Assembly (NCBI GenBank): GCA_040905845.1
Contig: JBBDQV010000193.1
Location: forward strand, 1 to 17,335
Reading direction: 5' to 3'
DNA from: VGDP01 sp040905845
GTDB lineage: Bacteria; Pseudomonadota; Alphaproteobacteria; SP197
Length of the DNA stretch: 17,335 bases
Notes under the pieces: generated by a model
Databases searched by the model: none
Seen by the model: the letters and a program-made list of their open reading frames with translations, nothing else
What the model was told of the DNA's origin: nothing
Program-made: the position numbers and the translations under genes
In this document: positions 13,949 to 17,335 of the stretch, piece after piece
How positions within the stretch are numbered: position 1 is the stretch's first letter
How the letters are laid out: every line of letters starts with the position of its first letter

Positions 13949-14310
13949 TCACGCCATGAAGAACTGGCCGAGCATTTCCTTCTTGGTGTCGAGCGAAACC
14001 TGGGCGAGCGCGAAGGTCTTCCCCGTCTGGGTCCAGCCGAGCTTGAGGTAGAGCGACTTCTCGTTGCGCACCACGTCCATGACCGCCTCGTGAAAGCCGA
14101 GATCGAGGAACACGGTCGCGCTGTCCTCGTCGCGGTTGCCGATCGGCTTGGAGGGGCGGCGATCGTCCGCGTGCTCGAAGACGAAGATGCCTCGGTTGAC
14201 CCCGTCCTCTCGTAGAGGCGGAGGACGATCGAGGATTGCGCCTCCTCGCGCGTGCGCTTTGTCAGGACCTGCATGGAATGGCGCGTGATCTTGTGGACGG
14301 TGACGGTCAT
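13949..14310 (-). pseudogene. small conserved-looking hypothetical gene broken by a one-base frameshift
   Basis: The start MTVTVHKITRHSMQVLTKRT at ATG 14310-14308 reads well through SSIVLRLYER, then becomes low-complexity Ser/Arg. In another frame good protein sequence resumes at once with EDGVNRGIFVFEHADDR and runs through FLDLGFHEAVMDVVRNEKSL to LGQFFMA and a stop at 13951-13949. The switch lies at about 14215-14222 (GAGAGGACGGGG read on minus) and corresponds to one missing base; the span of 362 bases is one short of a multiple of three. Joined, the protein would have about 120 residues, cytoplasmic, with no family I recognise. This is either a genuine pseudogene next to the mobile island or a sequencing error. 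It diverges from the secreted protein at 14386. Confidence 0.65.
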
Positions 14311-14385
14311 GGCGGTCCCCGATCGGCCTCGGGACAGTGATAGCATGCGCCAAGGCCGGCGGTTAGCCGGCGAAGGGAGGGGGTC

Positions 14386-15279
14386 ATGCGCTGGAACCTC
14401 ATCGTATCTCGCCCCGCGCTCACGGTGGTCGCGGCGTGCATCGCGGGGACCGCGCCCGCGGACGAACCGGCACGCTTGGCGGGCGAATCGAGCGTCGCCG
14501 TGCGCGCGACGCCGGATGGCACGGAGATCACGACGGTCAACACGACATTCGTGGTGGCGGGCGGCTACATCCCCGGCCTCGCCCTCGACGATCGGCTAGT
14601 GCTGCGCCAGCGCATCGAGACCGTCCAGGTCATCGACGAGAAGGGCGCGCGCTCGACCACGGTGACGGCCGAGGCCTGGCATCTCGACGGGCCACTGGAC
14701 GGGCCGCCGCTGTGGTCCGTGACCGCGCCGGGCGACGCGGCGGAGGTCGCGGCCGGCGAGTTCTACGTCGTCCATGACGAGAACACCGATTGGTTCTATC
14801 CGCCCGTGACCGCCTATCGCCTGGCCGACGGCAAGCGCCTGTTCGCCGCGACGACCCCCTGGGCGTCGTTTCAGCTCTCGACCCCGGATCCGGGCTCGCG
14901 CCACGGCGCCTATGCCACGGCCCAGGCGGACGAGGTCGCCGCCGACGTGGCCGCCATACCGTTCGCGGTCGGACTCATCACGTACGCGACGTCCGAATGG
15001 GTGCTCGACCGCGTCGTCATCGAGGCGGCGACCGAGGAACTCGGCTACGCGCTGCGCGAGGTCGAGGAGACGCCGATCGTGAGCTGGCGCGACGGCGCTG
15101 GCGCCGATCTCCCGGGCTTCGCGTTGGCCGATCCGGATGGGCGTTCGGGGCTGACGCTCGCGATCGACTTCCCGTTCAACGGCTTCGCCGTCACCATCCC
15201 GGTCGTTGACGACCGGCTCGCCGTGGCCGAGGCGGCGGTCCCGGAAGGGTTGCGGCTGGTCCCGCTGCCGGCGCCGTGA
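14386..15279 (+). CDS. secreted protein of unknown function (297 aa)
   Basis: The start at 14386 is supported by AGGGAGG at 14374-14380. The N-terminus MRWNLIVSRPALTVVAACIA is a signal-peptide-like stretch ending near TAPADEPA, with a Cys at residue 19 that is not in a clear lipobox. The mature part is acidic and beta-rich: SSVAVRATPDGTEITTVNTT, VLRQRIETVQVIDEKGARST, ENTDWFYPPVTAYRLADGKR and a C-terminal IDFPFNGFAVTIPVVDDRLA. I recognise no catalytic motif. The stop overlaps the GTG of the PLP enzyme (GTGA), so the two genes form a translationally coupled pair. Whether they share a pathway is unclear, since one product is exported and the other is cytoplasmic. Confidence 0.78.
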   Translation: MRWNLIVSRPALTVVAACIAGTAPADEPARLAGESSVAVRATPDGTEITTVNTTFVVAGGYIPGLALDDRLVLRQRIETVQVIDEKGARSTTVTAEAWHLDGPLDGPPLWSVTAPGDAAEVAAGEFYVVHDENTDWFYPPVTAYRLADGKRLFAATTPWASFQLSTPDPGSRHGAYATAQADEVAADVAAIPFAVGLITYATSEWVLDRVVIEAATEELGYALREVEETPIVSWRDGAGADLPGFALADPDGRSGLTLAIDFPFNGFAVTIPVVDDRLAVAEAAVPEGLRLVPLPAP

Positions 15280-16412
15280 GGACGTGGCACGTGGCCGAGT
15301 CGATGCTGGCGCGCCTCGGGGTCCGGCCGGTGGTCAACGCGGTCGGCACCTGGACGATGTACGGCGCCGCGCCGGTGAGCGACACGGCGGTCGAGGCCAC
15401 GGCCTTCGCGCTCCAGCGCTCCTTCGTCATGGACGAGCTGCAGCGTGCCGCCGCGACCATGATCGCCGAGCTGACCGGGGCCGAGTCGGGCTGCGTCACG
15501 GCGTGCGCCGCCGCCGGCGTCGCGCTTTCGGTCGCCGCCGCGATCACCGGCGATGACCCTGCGCTGGTCCGCCGCCTGCCGGAAACCGACGGCCTCGCGA
15601 ACGAGGTCGTCATGCTCAAGGGGCACGTCGTCGACTTCGGCGCCGACGTGCGCCAGATGGCGCGCGTGGCGGGCGCGCGCGTCGTCGAGGCCGGCACCGC
15701 GACCCATTGCGGCGAGGACGAGCTCGAGGCCGCGTTCTCGGCCCGCACCGCGGCGGCGCTCTACGTCGTCTCGCACCTCTGCGTCCTGCGCGGCCAGCCC
15801 TCGCTCGGGCGATTCGTCGCGATCGCGCGCTCGAAGGGCGTCCCGGTCATCGTCGATGCCGCGGCCGAATATGACCTCCGCGGCTTCCACCGCGTTGGCG
15901 CCGACCTGGTCGTTCACAGCGCGCACAAGTTCCTGGCCGGCCCGACCGCCGGCCTGGTCGCCGGCCGTGCCGCGCTGGTTCGCGCCGTGCTCGCCCAGAA
16001 CAAGGGGATCGGCCGACCCATGAAGGTCGGCAAGGAGGGGATTGTCGGGCTCATCGCCGCGCTCGAGCGCTGGAAGGGTCTCGACCTCGACGCCCTGCGG
16101 GCGAACGATCGGGCCAGGCTCGAACGCGCCGCCGAGCGCCTCGGCAATCTTCCGGGTCTTTCGACCGAGCTCGAGCCCGACACCACCGGCAACACGATCG
16201 ACCGGCTGCGTGTCGGGGCCGATGGCGCCGCCGGACTGACCGCCGGGGCGCTAGGACGTGCTCTGCGCGACGGTCCGACGGCCTACGTGGTGCGCGACCA
16301 CCTGGCCGATCTCGGCTATTTGCTGATCGACCCGCGCAGCCTCGACGACACCGAGATGACCGGGCTCTGCGACCGCATCGCGGCGATCCTGGCCGAGGCC
16401 CGGCGCCGCTGA
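15276..16412 (+). CDS. PLP-dependent SelA/DgaE-like enzyme
   Basis: The 378-residue product is a fold-type I PLP enzyme of the SelA-related family, which includes L-seryl-tRNA(Sec) selenium transferase and D-glucosaminate-6-phosphate ammonia-lyase. Seen in order: GVRPVVNAVGTWTMYGAAPV near 15-34, the usual opening; TGAESGCVTACAAAGVAL at 67-84, the phosphate-binding region; VIVDAAAEYDL with Asp194; and HSAHKFLAGPTAGLVAGR with the probable Schiff-base Lys218. It is shorter than bacterial SelA (about 460) and lacks its N-terminal tRNA-binding extension, so the lyase-like branch is more likely. The start is uncertain: GTG 15276 overlaps the previous stop, and ATG 15303 is the alternative. It converges on the DUF2442-phasin gene. 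Confidence 0.83.
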   Translation: MRTWHVAESMLARLGVRPVVNAVGTWTMYGAAPVSDTAVEATAFALQRSFVMDELQRAAATMIAELTGAESGCVTACAAAGVALSVAAAITGDDPALVRRLPETDGLANEVVMLKGHVVDFGADVRQMARVAGARVVEAGTATHCGEDELEAAFSARTAAALYVVSHLCVLRGQPSLGRFVAIARSKGVPVIVDAAAEYDLRGFHRVGADLVVHSAHKFLAGPTAGLVAGRAALVRAVLAQNKGIGRPMKVGKEGIVGLIAALERWKGLDLDALRANDRARLERAAERLGNLPGLSTELEPDTTGNTIDRLRVGADGAAGLTAGALGRALRDGPTAYVVRDHLADLGYLLIDPRSLDDTEMTGLCDRIAAILAEARRR

Positions 16413-16449
16413 TCAGGCGCCGAAGGGATCCTCGCGGTCGCCGATGGGG

Positions 16450-17199
16450 TCAGGGTTGGTTTGTTCCTTTCCCGGCGTCGCGCTTAGACACGTCAAGTCC
16501 CTCGTTGAAACCCGATGCGCGCTGTTTGATGATCTCGAGCGCTTCGGCGTTTGTCCGCGCGATCAGTTCAGCGAGCTCGCGCAGCGAGGCCATGCCGCGC
16601 TCCAAGGCATGGCGCCCGGCCGCCAATTGTGCGTTCGCCTGCTCCTCGGGGTCGTCGAGCCTGCCGACTCGGCGGAACGAGCCGAGCATCTCCTCGGCGG
16701 TATCGCGGAAGAGCTGGGTCTGGCGCTGAGCCGACTGCTGGACGCAGTCGAAGGCGAGCTGGCAGACCGCCGTCATGGCCTCGACGTTGCGGCGCTGGGC
16801 CGTCGCCATCGTTTCGACGTCGAAGCGGGGCTTTTGAAAGGTGCCTGCCAGGAACGATGGGTCGAACCGAGGTATCGCTGGGAGTGTCGGTTCGACCAGC
16901 CCACGAGATCGCCCACTTCCCTCGTGCGCCGCGAGAAGCCCGTAGGTGCTCAGATCCTCGTCGAGATCGGGCCAATGAATGCCATAGCCGGCGCCGACGA
17001 TCCGCCAATTCGAGCGCTGCTCGGGAGTCGCCCGCATGAGCGTGGAGAACCAAGCGAGCGGAACAGAGATCGTCCGCCCGTCCATGAGTTCGACCGAAAG
17101 CGTCTCGTCGTTCACGCGGACCGACCGGACGCGCTCATCGGCCGCTGGAATTCCTCCGGCTCCGACCGAAGGATCACCGACGCCTGGAGAAATGGTCAT
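16450..17199 (-). CDS. DUF2442 domain fused to a phasin-like domain
   Basis: Residues about 22-90 form a DUF2442 domain: VRSVRVNDETLSVELMDGRT, VPLAWFSTLMRATPEQRSNW and GAGYGIHWPDLDEDLSTYGL carry the typical 'DGR...PL.W...AT...W' and 'IHWP.LDED' signatures. After a Gly/Ser/Pro linker, residues 125-230 are alpha-helical and phasin-like: RFDVETMATAQRRNVEAMTA, LFRDTAEEMLGSF and a heptad-like AAGRHALERGMASLRELAEL to IIKQR. Phasins coat polyhydroxyalkanoate granules. DUF2442 has no firmly assigned biochemical role that I know and is often found as a small single-domain protein beside DUF4160. The one frame is uninterrupted from ATG 17199-17197 to TGA 16452-16450. No strong ribosome binding site is seen. 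Confidence 0.8.
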   Translation of the reverse strand: MTISPGVGDPSVGAGGIPAADERVRSVRVNDETLSVELMDGRTISVPLAWFSTLMRATPEQRSNWRIVGAGYGIHWPDLDEDLSTYGLLAAHEGSGRSRGLVEPTLPAIPRFDPSFLAGTFQKPRFDVETMATAQRRNVEAMTAVCQLAFDCVQQSAQRQTQLFRDTAEEMLGSFRRVGRLDDPEEQANAQLAAGRHALERGMASLRELAELIARTNAEALEIIKQRASGFNEGLDVSKRDAGKGTNQP

Positions 17200-17279
17200 G
17201 CCAGCATTCCAAACATAGGGCTTGGTGCGTCTCTACCAGGTCGTGAAGCCTGCGAAGCTCCCGTGGGCCGAAGCCGTGG

Positions 17280-17335
17280 TTAAGCAGGATTCACTTGGCT
17301 GTGCCACATATCGTAGAACTGCGGTCTGGCGCTAT
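17280..17335 (-). CDS. possible C-terminal end of a minus-strand gene cut by the window edge
   Basis: On the minus strand a frame enters at the right edge and ends with QFYDMWHSQVNPA and a TAA at 17282-17280. Only 17 residues are visible. The sequence looks protein-like but is too short to identify. If real, its gene would lie 80 bases upstream of the DUF2442-phasin gene and in the same direction. Confidence 0.2.
   Translation of the reverse strand, partial: SARPQFYDMWHSQVNPA

Overview
The window is a stretch of high-GC bacterial chromosome, probably from an alphaproteobacterium of Rhodospirillales or Rhizobiales type. That placement is inferred from an HpnN-like hopanoid transporter, a phasin-like protein, a sulfoacetaldehyde acetyltransferase, and two kinds of short intergenic palindromic repeat of the sort common in those genomes. 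I see no rRNA, tRNA, CRISPR array or transposase.

Layout. Positions 1-703 (minus) hold the N-terminal part of an hpnN-like RND/MMPL transporter cut by the window edge, with a possible 35-residue membrane peptide just upstream. A secreted protein of unknown function (1000-1713, plus) ends in a convergent gap holding two related palindromic repeats in opposite orientation. Then four transcription units alternate in direction: an Old Yellow Enzyme-type FMN/FAD/4Fe-4S oxidoreductase (minus), a DMT/EamA exporter (plus), sulfoacetaldehyde acetyltransferase Xsc (minus), and a four-gene PotDABC-like ABC importer (plus, 6923-11332). Together these look like an uptake and catabolism locus for a C2 sulfonate, possibly an N-methylated taurine: the importer brings in the substrate, the flavoprotein could deaminate or demethylate it to sulfoacetaldehyde, and Xsc would release sulfite and acetyl phosphate. 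The last chemistry is textbook for Xsc; the rest is inference.

Positions about 11340-13900 look foreign: GC content is visibly lower, the upstream region is AT-rich, and the only genes are an overlapping AbiEi/AbiEii-type pair (minus). The toxin-like gene is unusual. After its nucleotidyltransferase domain it carries a WYL domain, a Pro/Ala linker whose DNA contains a perfect hairpin, and a C-terminal Cys/His zinc finger. This is the best candidate for an under-described system: a type IV toxin-antitoxin or phage-defence module with a built-in sensor and nucleic-acid-binding tail.

After the island come a small gene broken by a one-base frameshift (13949-14310, minus), a secreted protein of unknown function translationally coupled to a SelA/DgaE-like PLP enzyme (14386-16412, plus), and a protein that joins a DUF2442 domain to a phasin-like domain (16450-17199, minus). 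The last bases may hold the C-terminus of another minus-strand gene.
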